DNA of 64,000 bases from Mycolicibacterium sp. P9-22 (GTDB taxonomy: Bacteria; Actinomycetota; Actinomycetes; Mycobacteriales; Mycobacteriaceae), in contig NZ_NPKP01000003.1 of the NCBI RefSeq assembly GCF_008329585.1, positions 62,001 through 126,000 of the forward strand. The letters run 5' to 3'. The translations under genes were made by a program, and so were the position numbers. Shown one piece after another: positions 41,632-49,458 of this stretch. A model generated the notes under the pieces. The model did not search any database, was not told where the DNA came from, and worked only from the letters and a program-made list of their open reading frames with translations. Numbering within the stretch: position 1 is the first letter of the stretch; the number at the start of each line of letters is the position of its first letter.

Positions 41632-42183
41632 TTGAGTGAAGTCGTCCGGCTGACCCTGGTATCGCATGGCATGACCGATGCGATGGCGGCCGGACGATTT
41701 CCCACCGACGAGCCGCTCAATGATCTGGGCCGCCGCCAGGTCACCGGCCGTACCGCTCTCGGGGCTTTCGATGAGGCGGTGTGCGGACCGGAACAGCGGG
41801 CGGTGCAGACCGCCGCTCTGCTGGGTGTGCAGGCGGTCATCGAGTCGGGTATCGCGGACCTCGATCACGGCCGCTGGCGCGGCTCCGGTCTGGACCGTGT
41901 CCGTCCGGCGGAGATGACCACCTGGCTGACCGACCCGACAGCTTCTCCGCACGGCGGGGAATCGATCCTCACCCTGTGCCGGCGCGTCGCGGACTGGATG
42001 GACTCCGTCGCGCTACGGCGCGGACGCCTGCTGGCCGTCACACATCCTGCGGTGATCCGGGCGGCCATCGTCAACGTTCTGAATGCTCCGCCGAAGTCGT
42101 TCTGGCGCATCGATATCGAGCCCGTCAGCGTCACCACCATGCACTACCGGGGGCATACCTGGACGCTCAGGTCACCGGGATGA
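41632..42183 (+). CDS. Histidine phosphatase family-like protein with altered RHG motif
   Basis: A 183-aa protein with the histidine phosphatase (phosphoglycerate mutase-like) fold. It begins TTG 41632, the only start placing the first strand VVRLTLVSHGMT correctly. The catalytic RHG motif reads SHG: the His is kept but the Arg that binds phosphate is Ser. The second His is in AVTHPAVIRA and the DHGRWRG segment is typical. It follows cbtA by 7 bases, so it should share B12 control; in other actinobacteria a similar gene follows cbtBA. Role in cobalamin metabolism is a guess. The end overlaps lpqF on the other strand by 17 bases. Confidence 0.78.
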   Translation: MSEVVRLTLVSHGMTDAMAAGRFPTDEPLNDLGRRQVTGRTALGAFDEAVCGPEQRAVQTAALLGVQAVIESGIADLDHGRWRGSGLDRVRPAEMTTWLTDPTASPHGGESILTLCRRVADWMDSVALRRGRLLAVTHPAVIRAAIVNVLNAPPKSFWRIDIEPVSVTTMHYRGHTWTLRSPG

Positions 42184-43516
42184 GATCGAACGCCTGGGTG
42201 GCGATCGACAGCAGCCAGGTCGCCGCGGTCAGGCTGCGGTACTGCGGCCAGCTGAGCTGATAACTGGCCACCCAGCCCTGCCCGGTGCGGTCCTCGGCGT
42301 ACCAGCTGAAGGTCAGATCGCCCGGCAGGTTCCCGCCCTTGGCGGCGACGTAGCTCCATTTCGAGCGGTCGAGTTCGATGCCGGGAGTGGCAGACAGGAT
42401 GTCGCGTACCGGTGCGGCCGGCCCGTGTGCGGCGGCCTGAAGCGCGGCGTGCACACGGCAGATGTCCATCGGGGTGCCATACCACTCGATGCCGTACGGC
42501 GATGCCGGTGTGCGATTCAGCATCGGATCCGGTTCGTAGGGAACGGCTCTGGTGTGCGCGAGCATCTCGGCCCGGTGCGCCGGTGAGGCGGTCTTCCATT
42601 CTTCGCGGACATCGGGCTTGCCCCAGCCGATGGCGAACAGTTCGTAGGTGCTGGGAAAGGGTGTCATCGACGACGGGTCGTGGTGGCCCGCGGTGACCAG
42701 CGCGCGCTCCACTTGTGCCGGCCCGAGGCGCGCCATCAACATATCTGTGGCCATATTGTCGCTGGCCGAGATCATCTGCTGGGCAGCATCTTTCACCGAA
42801 ACTGCGGCGCCGGGTTGCAGCTCGTTGAAACCCGCCGAGCCGACCGCCTTGTTCGCGTCGGTGATGGTGAGACGTTCGGTCCAGCTCAGCGTGCCGTCGT
42901 TGACCGCCTCGGCGACCGCGAGCAACACGTAGAGCTTGAAAATGGATGCCAGCGGCATCGACCGATCCACGTCGGTGCCCGCCACCGTGGTGCATTCGCC
43001 GTCGGTAACCCTGGACACCTGATAGGCGAAACCGGCCCCGGATTCGGCGATCTCGGCGTCGATATCCGGCCACTGCCGGATGTCCGGTTTGTCGATCTCG
43101 ACCTCGAACCGATCGACCAGACCGGTGTCGCCGGTGTGCATCGTGATGGTCTGCCCGATGCTGTAAGAGTTCCGGACGTGCAGGGTGGCCTGCCCTGCGC
43201 CCAGCGATATGGCGGTGACGGTGATGGGGCGGTCCGCCCACAACCGGTCCATGGCCGCGCCGACCGGTTCCACCATGGCGGGCTCGGCCAGCGTGCCGAC
43301 CGTCACGGTACCGATCGGCCAGTCGGAGTTGACCATGTCCAGCAGCTGTCTGGAGCGGAAACCCGGCGGGGTGTTGGTGTCGATGTGCATGCCGTAGGCC
43401 GCCTCGGCGACCGGCGGCCCGGTGTGTGCGCAGCTGGTCGCGAGCAGGACCACGGCGGTGGCCAGCGCGCCGACACCGAACGCGCGCCGTGGCGTGCTAC
43501 TTGCCGGTCCCCGCAA
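42167..43516 (-). CDS. lpqF: Serine hydrolase lipoprotein LpqF (beta-lactamase fold)
   Basis: Exported lipoprotein at the Rv3593 position. No ATG or GTG gives a signal peptide; TTG 43516 does, with 449 aa, a lipobox ATSC at Cys29 and the preceding RRAFGVGALATAVVLL. A start further upstream would run deeper into mhuD. The C-terminal half has serine beta-lactamase-like motifs: S191-I-F-K194 and S252-D-N254, and the N-terminal half is a separate domain. It overlaps mhuD by 20 bases. Substrate unknown, probably a cell-envelope peptide or ester. Confidence 0.82.
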   Translation of the reverse strand: MRGPASSTPRRAFGVGALATAVVLLATSCAHTGPPVAEAAYGMHIDTNTPPGFRSRQLLDMVNSDWPIGTVTVGTLAEPAMVEPVGAAMDRLWADRPITVTAISLGAGQATLHVRNSYSIGQTITMHTGDTGLVDRFEVEIDKPDIRQWPDIDAEIAESGAGFAYQVSRVTDGECTTVAGTDVDRSMPLASIFKLYVLLAVAEAVNDGTLSWTERLTITDANKAVGSAGFNELQPGAAVSVKDAAQQMISASDNMATDMLMARLGPAQVERALVTAGHHDPSSMTPFPSTYELFAIGWGKPDVREEWKTASPAHRAEMLAHTRAVPYEPDPMLNRTPASPYGIEWYGTPMDICRVHAALQAAAHGPAAPVRDILSATPGIELDRSKWSYVAAKGGNLPGDLTFSWYAEDRTGQGWVASYQLSWPQYRSLTAATWLLSIATQAFDLIPVT

Positions 43517-43808
43517 CGTCCAACACAACCTCGAACTCCAGCAGTGACGCGCCGGTGGAGACCGGCTTGGCCTGCTGTCCGGCGTGTGCCTCGACGGCCG
43601 GCCCCTGGGCCCACGCCTGGAATGCCTCATCGGACTCCCACTGGGTGACCACGAAGTAGCGGTTCTCGCCCTTGACCGGGCGCAGCAACTGGAAGCCGAG
43701 AAAGCCGGGCTGGTTGTCTACGGCGTGCGCGCGATGGGCGAACCGCTTCTCCAGCTCTGGGCCTGCGTCGGCCGGTACCTCGATGGCATTGATCTTCACG
43801 ACGGGCAT
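43497..43808 (-). CDS. mhuD: Heme-degrading monooxygenase MhuD
   Basis: Cytosolic enzyme that cleaves heme to mycobilin and releases iron without CO, 103 aa. The sequence is close to the M. tuberculosis enzyme as remembered, and the functional residues line up: Asn7, Trp66 and heme ligand His75. FVVTQWESDEAFQAW and GASLLEFEVVLDV are conserved. ATG 43808 is divergent from the hydrolase at 43851 with 42 bases between. The 3' end overlaps the lpqF start. Confidence 0.96.
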   Translation of the reverse strand: MPVVKINAIEVPADAGPELEKRFAHRAHAVDNQPGFLGFQLLRPVKGENRYFVVTQWESDEAFQAWAQGPAVEAHAGQQAKPVSTGASLLEFEVVLDVAGTGK

Positions 43809-43850
43809 GCGGTTCAGGCTACCCGGACCCGGTGGCGGCAGGATGGCGGC

Positions 43851-44633
43851 ATGCGGAGCGATCTACTCACTTCCCGCGGCGGCCCCGGCGACGCCGGTGG
43901 CGAGCCGCTCGTGCTGGTGCACGGCCTGATGGGACGCGGCAGCACCTGGTCGCGGCAGCTGCCCTGGCTGACCCGGTTCGGCCCGGTCTACACCTACGAC
44001 GCGCCCTGGCATCGCGGCCGCGACATCGGCGATCCGCACCCGGTCAGCACCGAGCGTTTCGTCGAGGATCTCGGGTCGGCGGTCGCCTCGCTGGACCGCC
44101 CGGTCACGCTGATCGGGCATTCGATGGGCGGACTGCACTCCTGGTGCCTGGCCGCCGAGCGCCCGGATCTGGTGAGCGCAGTGGTGGTCGAGGACATGGC
44201 GCCGGATTTCCGGGGCCGCACCACCGGCCCGTGGGAGCCTTGGCTGCACGCGCTGCCGGTCGAGTTCGGCTCCGCGCAGCAGATCTATCAGGAGTTCGGG
44301 CCGGTCGCCGGGCAGTACTTCCTGGAGGCCTTCGACCGGACCGAGACGGGTTGGCGGTTGCACGGCCACACCGCCCGCTGGATCGAGATCGCCGCCCAAT
44401 GGGGGATCCGCGACTACTGGCCGCAGTGGCAGGCGGTGCGGGCGCCGGTGCTGCTGCTGGAGGCCGGCGGCACCGTCACGCCACCCGGCCAGATGCGGCG
44501 GATGCACGAGACCGGTTACCGGACGACTTATCTGCACGTTCCGGGTGCGGGGCACCTGATCCATGACGATGCGCCGGAGGTCTACCGCGAGGCCGTGGAG
44601 GCGTTCCTAGCGGCGCTCGCCCGAGGCGCTTGA
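43851..44633 (+). CDS. Alpha/beta hydrolase (Rv3591c-like)
   Basis: Serine hydrolase of 260 aa. Nucleophile Ser91 is in GHSMGG, the oxyanion motif is VLVHGLMGRGSTW, and the catalytic His is in GAGHLIHDDAP near the C-terminus. Substrate unknown. ATG 43851 is the first in-frame start with the conserved N-terminus; upstream in-frame sequence lies opposite mhuD. Its 3' end overlaps the small membrane protein gene on the other strand. Confidence 0.88.
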   Translation: MRSDLLTSRGGPGDAGGEPLVLVHGLMGRGSTWSRQLPWLTRFGPVYTYDAPWHRGRDIGDPHPVSTERFVEDLGSAVASLDRPVTLIGHSMGGLHSWCLAAERPDLVSAVVVEDMAPDFRGRTTGPWEPWLHALPVEFGSAQQIYQEFGPVAGQYFLEAFDRTETGWRLHGHTARWIEIAAQWGIRDYWPQWQAVRAPVLLLEAGGTVTPPGQMRRMHETGYRTTYLHVPGAGHLIHDDAPEVYREAVEAFLAALARGA

Positions 44634-44915
44634 GGTGGGCCAGGGCAGGCGGGGCGAGCGCAGCGACGGGGATTGGGAGTGGTCCTCGAAGCGGGTGCGG
44701 ATGGCGTCGATATCGTGCATCGCCCGCGGTCCATCCCGGTCGTCGGGATAGCCGCTGCCGGCAAGCCTGCCGACGAACGGCGCCGCGGCGGCGAACTGGT
44801 CCAGGTGCAGCCGCAGGATCCCGGTGCGGCGGGCGATACGGGTGAGCGCCCAGGCGAGAGCGAACGGCGCGAGCAGCACGGCGATGAGTGCGAGGTAGGT
44901 CAGTGGAGTAGTCAT
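44607..44915 (-). CDS. Small membrane protein of unknown function
   Basis: A 102-aa protein with one N-terminal transmembrane helix (about residues 5-25, LTYLALIAVLLAPFALAWAL) and a charged cytoplasmic or external tail with a RTRFEDHSQSP stretch. ATG 44915 has GGAG 9 bases upstream; an upstream in-frame ATG would overlap the GlxA gene start. I do not recognise a family. It is divergent from the GlxA regulator across 71 bases and overlaps the 3' end of the hydrolase gene by 27 bases. Confidence 0.65.
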   Translation of the reverse strand: MTTPLTYLALIAVLLAPFALAWALTRIARRTGILRLHLDQFAAAAPFVGRLAGSGYPDDRDGPRAMHDIDAIRTRFEDHSQSPSLRSPRLPWPTSSASGERR

Positions 44916-44974
44916 GGCAGTAAGTCTCCGTTGATTAATATCCGGCCAACAGTGGCAGGAACGACACCTTGAGA

Positions 44975-44980
44975 TAAAAT
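44975..44980 (+). promoter_or_regulatory. Predicted -10 element of leaderless glxA-type regulator
   Basis: TAAAAT is a near-ideal TANNNT and ends 6 bases before ATG 44987, so the message should start at the start codon. It stands in a short AT-rich patch, the strongest -10 in the window. Confidence 0.5.
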
Positions 44981-44986
44981 GCTGCC

Positions 44987-45958
44987 ATGGCAATGGAGAG
45001 CGTATCGGTGCTGGTGCTGGACGGTCTAGCGATTTTTGAGTTCGGCGTGATCTGCGAGGTCTTCGGCATCGACCGTTCTTCCGACGGCGTCCCCAACTTC
45101 GATTTCAAGGTGTGCGGACCGCAAGCCGGCCGGCCGATCCGCACCGCGGTCGGCGCCACCCTCACCCCGGACCACGGGCTCGATGACCTGGTCGGCGCCG
45201 ACCTGGTGGCCATCCCGGCGATCAGTGGATCCGACTACTCGCCGGAAGCGCTGGCGGCCGTCCGCAGGGCCGTGGACTCCGGTTCGACGGTTCTGACCGT
45301 CTGCTCCGGTGCCTTCCTGGCCGGAGCGGCGGGCCTGCTGGACGGCAGGCCGTGCACCACCCACTGGATGCACGCCGACGATCTGGCGACGGCCTATCCG
45401 ACTGCGCGGGTGGACCGCAATGTGCTGTTCGTCGACGACGGGAACCTGATCACCAGCGCGGGAACCGCCGCGGGCATCGACGCCTGCCTGCACCTGGTGC
45501 GCCGCGAACTCGGGGCCGAGGTCACCAACAAGATCGCCCGCCGGATGGTGGTGCCACCGCAACGCGACGGTGGCCAGCGCCAGTACATCGACCAGCCGAT
45601 ACCGGTGCGCTACTCGGAAGGCTTTGGTCCGCAGCTGGATTGGATTCTGGCGAACCTGGACAAGGCGCACACCGTCGCAAGCCTCGCGGCTCGCGCCAAC
45701 ATGTCCGCGCGCACCTTCGCCCGCCGGTTCGTCGAGGAGACCGGGCGTACCCCGATGCAGTGGGTGACCGACCAGCGGGTGCTCTACGCGCGCCGGTTGC
45801 TCGAGGAGACCGATCTGGACATCGACCGGGTCGCCGACCGCTGCGGGTTCGGCACCGCGACCCTGCTGCGCCACCACTTCCGGCGCATAATCGGCGTCAC
45901 GCCATCGGATTACCGGCGGCGATTCTCCTGCGATGACGCGTGCGAGGCGAGCGCCTAG
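44987..45958 (+). CDS. GlxA family transcriptional regulator (DJ-1/PfpI plus AraC-type HTH)
   Basis: A 323-aa regulator with an N-terminal DJ-1/PfpI amidotransferase-like domain (about 5-175), whose nucleophile-position Cys is in TVCSGAFLAG, and a C-terminal AraC/XylS DNA-binding domain (about 215-315) with two helix-turn-helices (TVASLAARANMSARTFARRF and DIDRVADRCGFGTATLLRHHF, shown in parts). Such proteins sense small metabolites; targets are unknown. ATG 44987 appears leaderless; ATG 44993 is in frame too. Confidence 0.9.
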   Translation: MAMESVSVLVLDGLAIFEFGVICEVFGIDRSSDGVPNFDFKVCGPQAGRPIRTAVGATLTPDHGLDDLVGADLVAIPAISGSDYSPEALAAVRRAVDSGSTVLTVCSGAFLAGAAGLLDGRPCTTHWMHADDLATAYPTARVDRNVLFVDDGNLITSAGTAAGIDACLHLVRRELGAEVTNKIARRMVVPPQRDGGQRQYIDQPIPVRYSEGFGPQLDWILANLDKAHTVASLAARANMSARTFARRFVEETGRTPMQWVTDQRVLYARRLLEETDLDIDRVADRCGFGTATLLRHHFRRIIGVTPSDYRRRFSCDDACEASA

Positions 45959-45964
45959 CCGCAA

Positions 45965-46861
45965 CTAGCCACCTTCGCCGGCCAGGGCGAACAACCCGGC
46001 GGCGGTCTGCTCGACCAGCCCGTCGACCAGCAGCGAATCCAGCGCCCGGTCGCGTTGCGCGGTATCGGAAAGCCACACCACGTCCAACTGCGCCCGGGTC
46101 ACCGGAGCGGTGCTGGCGCGCAGCACATCGAGCAGCCGCCCGCGGCATTGGCGGTCGGTGCCCGCGTAGCGCTGCACGCGCCGCGCCGGTGTGGTCGCGG
46201 CCGGGTAACCGGCGCTGCGCCAGCGGCATTCGCGCAACGGGCACAGCCCGCACTTGGGAGAGCGTGCGGTGCAGACGATGGCGCCGAGTTCCATCAGGGC
46301 GGCCGAAAAGCGCGGTGCCGCATCACCTTCGGGCAGCAATGCAGCCACCTCGTCGAGATCGCGTGCACTGGCCGGCGCCTCCGCACTGCCGTGCATCACC
46401 CGCGACACCACCCTGCGGACATTGGTGTCCACCACGGGGACCCGCTGCCGGTAGGCGAAACATGCGATGGCCCTTGCCGTGTAGGCGCCGACACCGGGCA
46501 GCGTCAGCAGGGTCTCCACATCGGTGGGCACCTCATCGCCGTGTTCGGTGGCCAGGGTGACCGCGCACTCGTGCAGGCGCTTGGCGCGGCGCGGATAACC
46601 CAACTTGCCCCAGGCCCGCAGCACATCGGCCGGGCCGGCCGCCGCGGTGGCCGACGGCGTCGGCCAGCGGGCCACCCAGGCCAGCCAGATCGGCTCCACC
46701 CGGTTGACCGGGGTCTGCTGCAGCATGAACTCGCTGACCAGGATCTGCCACGCGGTCACCTCGGGCCGCCGCCACGGGAGATCCCGCTCGGCCACGTCGA
46801 ACCACGACAGCAGATCCTCCGGGTCGATACCGACGCCGGGCTCGTGCACAATACGGGTCAT
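45965..46861 (-). CDS. mutY: A/G-specific adenine glycosylase
   Basis: Removes adenine mispaired with 8-oxoguanine, 298 aa. The HhH-GPD core contains EFMLQQTPVNRV (catalytic Glu), LPGVGAYTARAI and VVDTNVRRVV (catalytic Asp). The 4Fe-4S loop is C-x6-C-x2-C-x5-C in CTARSPKCGLCPLREC. The C-terminal domain is short, as in mycobacteria. Its ATG overlaps the ATG of the divergent carbonic anhydrase gene (bases 46860-46861 are shared), so there is no intergenic space and its promoter must lie within that gene. Confidence 0.96.
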   Translation of the reverse strand: MTRIVHEPGVGIDPEDLLSWFDVAERDLPWRRPEVTAWQILVSEFMLQQTPVNRVEPIWLAWVARWPTPSATAAAGPADVLRAWGKLGYPRRAKRLHECAVTLATEHGDEVPTDVETLLTLPGVGAYTARAIACFAYRQRVPVVDTNVRRVVSRVMHGSAEAPASARDLDEVAALLPEGDAAPRFSAALMELGAIVCTARSPKCGLCPLRECRWRSAGYPAATTPARRVQRYAGTDRQCRGRLLDVLRASTAPVTRAQLDVVWLSDTAQRDRALDSLLVDGLVEQTAAGLFALAGEGG

Positions 46862-47480
46862 GCCCTACTCGAATCCGATCTCCGCGTGGAAGGCACTCAA
46901 AGAGGGTAACGAGCGTTTCGTCGCCGGCGAACCGCAACACCCCAGCCAGGACATCGCGCGGCGAGCCAGTCTGGCGCACGCGCAGAAACCGACGGCCGTG
47001 GTTTTCGGTTGCGGCGACAGTCGCGTCGCCGCCGAGATCCTGTTCGACCAGGGCCTCGGCGATATGTTCGTGGTGCGCACCGCCGGCCACGTCATCGACA
47101 GTGCGGTGCTGGGCTCCATCGAATATGCCGTGTCCGTCCTGGGCGTTCCGCTGATCGTGGTGCTCGGCCATGACAGCTGCGGAGCGGTGAAGGCGGCCAT
47201 CGACGCCCTCGACGAGGGCCAGATGCCCGGGGGCTATGTGCGTGACATCGTGGAACGGGTCACCCCGTCGATCCTGATGGGCCGCGCGAAAGGGCTCAAC
47301 CGGGTCGACGAGTTCGAGGCCTACCACGTCAAGGAAACGGTCACCCAGCTGCAAACGCGTTCGTCGGCGATAGCGATGGGCCTGGCCGCCGGCACCCAGG
47401 CCATCGTCGGCGCCACCTATCACCTGGCCGACGGCCGGGTGGAGATGCGCAGCCATCTGGGCGATATCGGCGAAGTCTGA
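46860..47480 (+). CDS. Beta-carbonic anhydrase
   Basis: Interconverts CO2 and bicarbonate, 206 aa, at the Rv3588c (canB) position. Zinc ligands and dyad are at the family positions: Cys51, Asp53, Arg55 (CGDSR), His104 and Cys107 (GHDSCGA). ATG 46860 gives a start like the M. tuberculosis protein, which argues that the overlap with the divergent mutY start is real. Longer in-frame starts lie inside mutY and read as nonsense for this family. Promoter elements must sit inside mutY. Confidence 0.95.
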   Translation: MPYSNPISAWKALKEGNERFVAGEPQHPSQDIARRASLAHAQKPTAVVFGCGDSRVAAEILFDQGLGDMFVVRTAGHVIDSAVLGSIEYAVSVLGVPLIVVLGHDSCGAVKAAIDALDEGQMPGGYVRDIVERVTPSILMGRAKGLNRVDEFEAYHVKETVTQLQTRSSAIAMGLAAGTQAIVGATYHLADGRVEMRSHLGDIGEV

Positions 47481-47536
47481 CCGATACCACACCCGACACG
47501 CCGACACGCCTCGAACGACTACCCGTGAGTGCGGCT

Positions 47537-47542
47537 TACCGT
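47537..47542 (+). promoter_or_regulatory. Predicted -10 element of the Rv3587c-like gene
   Basis: TACCGT fits TANNNT and ends 7 bases before GTG 47550, supporting that codon as a leaderless start over GTG 47529. Confidence 0.4.
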
Positions 47543-47549
47543 TGAGGTC

Positions 47550-48332
47550 GTGCTAGACACCGAGACCCCGCGCCAGCTGCCACCGGAGATCTACCGGCGC
47601 CGCAGGGCGCTGGCCATAGGTGTCGCAGGGCTGGTGATCGTCATCGTCGCCGCCATCGTGGCCGTCGTGGTTGCCAACAGCGGCGGATCCGAGGGCGCGG
47701 CCACCGATCCGTCGGCGAACAGCGAAGCCGGGCAGCCGCCTACCCCGCTGCCCGGTGAGGAACCCGGGGTCAAGACCCCGGTCGTACCGCCCGCCGCCCA
47801 GGCCCCGCCGCCGGTCCCGACGCCGACCACGGCGGTCGTTCCGCCGCCGGTTCTGCAGGAGGGCGACGACTGCCCGGACTCCACGCTGGCGGTCAAGGGC
47901 ATCACCAGCGCGCCCAACTATGTGATGGGCGATCAGCCGAAGTTCACCATGGTCGTCACCAATATCGGGCTGGTCGCCTGCCAGCGTGACGTCGGTGCCG
48001 CCGTGCTGGCCGCCTACGTGTACTCGCTGGACAACAACCGGCTGTGGTCGAACCTGGACTGCGCCCCGTCCAACGAGACGCTGGTCAAGACGTTCAACCC
48101 GGGCGAGCAGGTGACCACCGAGGTGACCTGGACCGGGATGGGTTCGGCCCCGAACTGCCCGCTGCCGCGCGAGCCGATCGGCCCCGGCACCTACAACCTG
48201 CTGGTCCAGCTCGGCAACCTGCGGTCGGCCTCGGTGCCGTTCGTGCTCGCCGAAGCGGCCCCGCCGCCGCCGGCCGACGCCCCGCCGCCCGCGGAAGCAC
48301 CGCACGAGGGTGACGGACAGGCGCCGGGCTGA
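47550..48332 (+). CDS. Conserved membrane-anchored secreted protein (Rv3587c-like)
   Basis: A 260-aa protein with a single N-terminal transmembrane anchor (about residues 22-42) after a short basic segment (IYRRRRA), a Pro/Thr-rich linker, and an extracytoplasmic domain with three or four conserved cysteines (DDCPDS, LVACQRD, LDCAPSN, PNCPLPRE) likely forming disulfides. The tail is Pro/Ala-rich. It resembles the conserved membrane protein next to disA in other mycobacteria; function unknown. The start GTG 47550 is chosen on the -10 position; GTG 47529 adds seven residues. Convergent with disA, 5 bases apart. Confidence 0.85.
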   Translation: MLDTETPRQLPPEIYRRRRALAIGVAGLVIVIVAAIVAVVVANSGGSEGAATDPSANSEAGQPPTPLPGEEPGVKTPVVPPAAQAPPPVPTPTTAVVPPPVLQEGDDCPDSTLAVKGITSAPNYVMGDQPKFTMVVTNIGLVACQRDVGAAVLAAYVYSLDNNRLWSNLDCAPSNETLVKTFNPGEQVTTEVTWTGMGSAPNCPLPREPIGPGTYNLLVQLGNLRSASVPFVLAEAAPPPPADAPPPAEAPHEGDGQAPG

Positions 48333-48337
48333 CAGCC

Positions 48338-49450
48338 CTAGGCCAGCTGGTCGGCGATCGTTGACTCGGCCAGCTGGGACAGGCCCTCCCTGATGTGGCG
48401 GGCCCACATCGAGCCGATACCGTCCACCGACTGCAGATCCGCGGCACTGGCAGCGAGCACACCCTGCAACGAGCCGAAGGACCGCACCAGCAGATCGACA
48501 TGGGCGAACTGCAGTCGCGGAATGCCCGCCATCGCCCGATAGCCACGTGAACTCATCGCGGAGTCCTGCGCCTCGATGGTGGACGGGTAACCGAAAACCC
48601 TTGCCAGTGCGGTGAAGTCGAGCAGCTCATTGTCCGAGAGGGCGTCCAGCTCCTCCAGCGTGGCGCCCACCTGGGCGGCGCTCGGAGGATCCGGATTGGC
48701 GTGATAGTCGCGCACGATCAGCTCACGGGCGGTGTCGTTGCCGCCGACGAGTTCCTCCAGTTGCAGTTTGAGCTGACGGCCGTCGGTGCCCAATTCGACG
48801 ACATCGGCGTCGATCTCCAGGCTGATCCGGCGGACCATCTCCAGGCGCTGGGCCACCGTCATCACATCGCGCAGCGTCACGAAGTCCTCGATCTCCGCGG
48901 TGGACAGCTGCCGGTTGACCTCGTCGAGGCGGGACTTGTAGCGCTCCAGGGTGGCGATGGTCTGGTTGGCCCGGGACAGGATGGTCGGGGTGTCGGGCAC
49001 CACGTGCCGCTCACCGGCCGCGTACACGGTGACGATGCTCATCGAGTGGCTGACCGAGATGACCGGGTAGCCGGTCTGCACGGCGGCGCGTTCCGCGGAG
49101 CGGTGCCGGGTGCCGGATTCGTCGGTGGGGATCGACGGGTCGGGCACCAACTGCACGTTGGCCTTGAGGATGCGGGTGCCGTCGCTGGAGAGCACCACCG
49201 CACCGTCCATCTTGGACAGCTCGCGGAGTTTGGTGGGCGCGTAGCGGACGTCGAGGTTGAAGCCGCCGTCACAGATCGCCTCGACGCTGTCGTCGTAACC
49301 GAGCACGATCAGTGCGCCGGTGCGGCCGCGCAGGATCCGTTCCAGGCCGTCCCGCAGGTCGGTGCCGGGCGCCAGCCGGCCGAGCGTTTCGCGCAGGGTG
49401 GGGCGGGCCAGATGCACCACGCTCCGGCTGCCTCTGGATTTCACCGCCAT
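48338..49450 (-). CDS. disA: DNA integrity scanning diadenylate cyclase DisA
   Basis: Makes c-di-AMP from two ATP and scans DNA for branched structures, 370 aa. The DAC domain (about 1-150) has the catalytic DGA at 82-84 and GTRHRSAE at 113-120. A helical linker follows, then a C-terminal helix-hairpin-helix DNA-binding domain (about 300-360, [20 protein letters not shown]). ATG 49450 follows AGGAGG closely. It is 8 bases downstream of radA, as in other mycobacteria; RadA is a known negative partner of DisA in Bacillus and mycobacteria. Confidence 0.97.
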   Translation of the reverse strand: MAVKSRGSRSVVHLARPTLRETLGRLAPGTDLRDGLERILRGRTGALIVLGYDDSVEAICDGGFNLDVRYAPTKLRELSKMDGAVVLSSDGTRILKANVQLVPDPSIPTDESGTRHRSAERAAVQTGYPVISVSHSMSIVTVYAAGERHVVPDTPTILSRANQTIATLERYKSRLDEVNRQLSTAEIEDFVTLRDVMTVAQRLEMVRRISLEIDADVVELGTDGRQLKLQLEELVGGNDTARELIVRDYHANPDPPSAAQVGATLEELDALSDNELLDFTALARVFGYPSTIEAQDSAMSSRGYRAMAGIPRLQFAHVDLLVRSFGSLQGVLAASAADLQSVDGIGSMWARHIREGLSQLAESTIADQLA

Positions 49451-49458
49451 CGCGCCTC

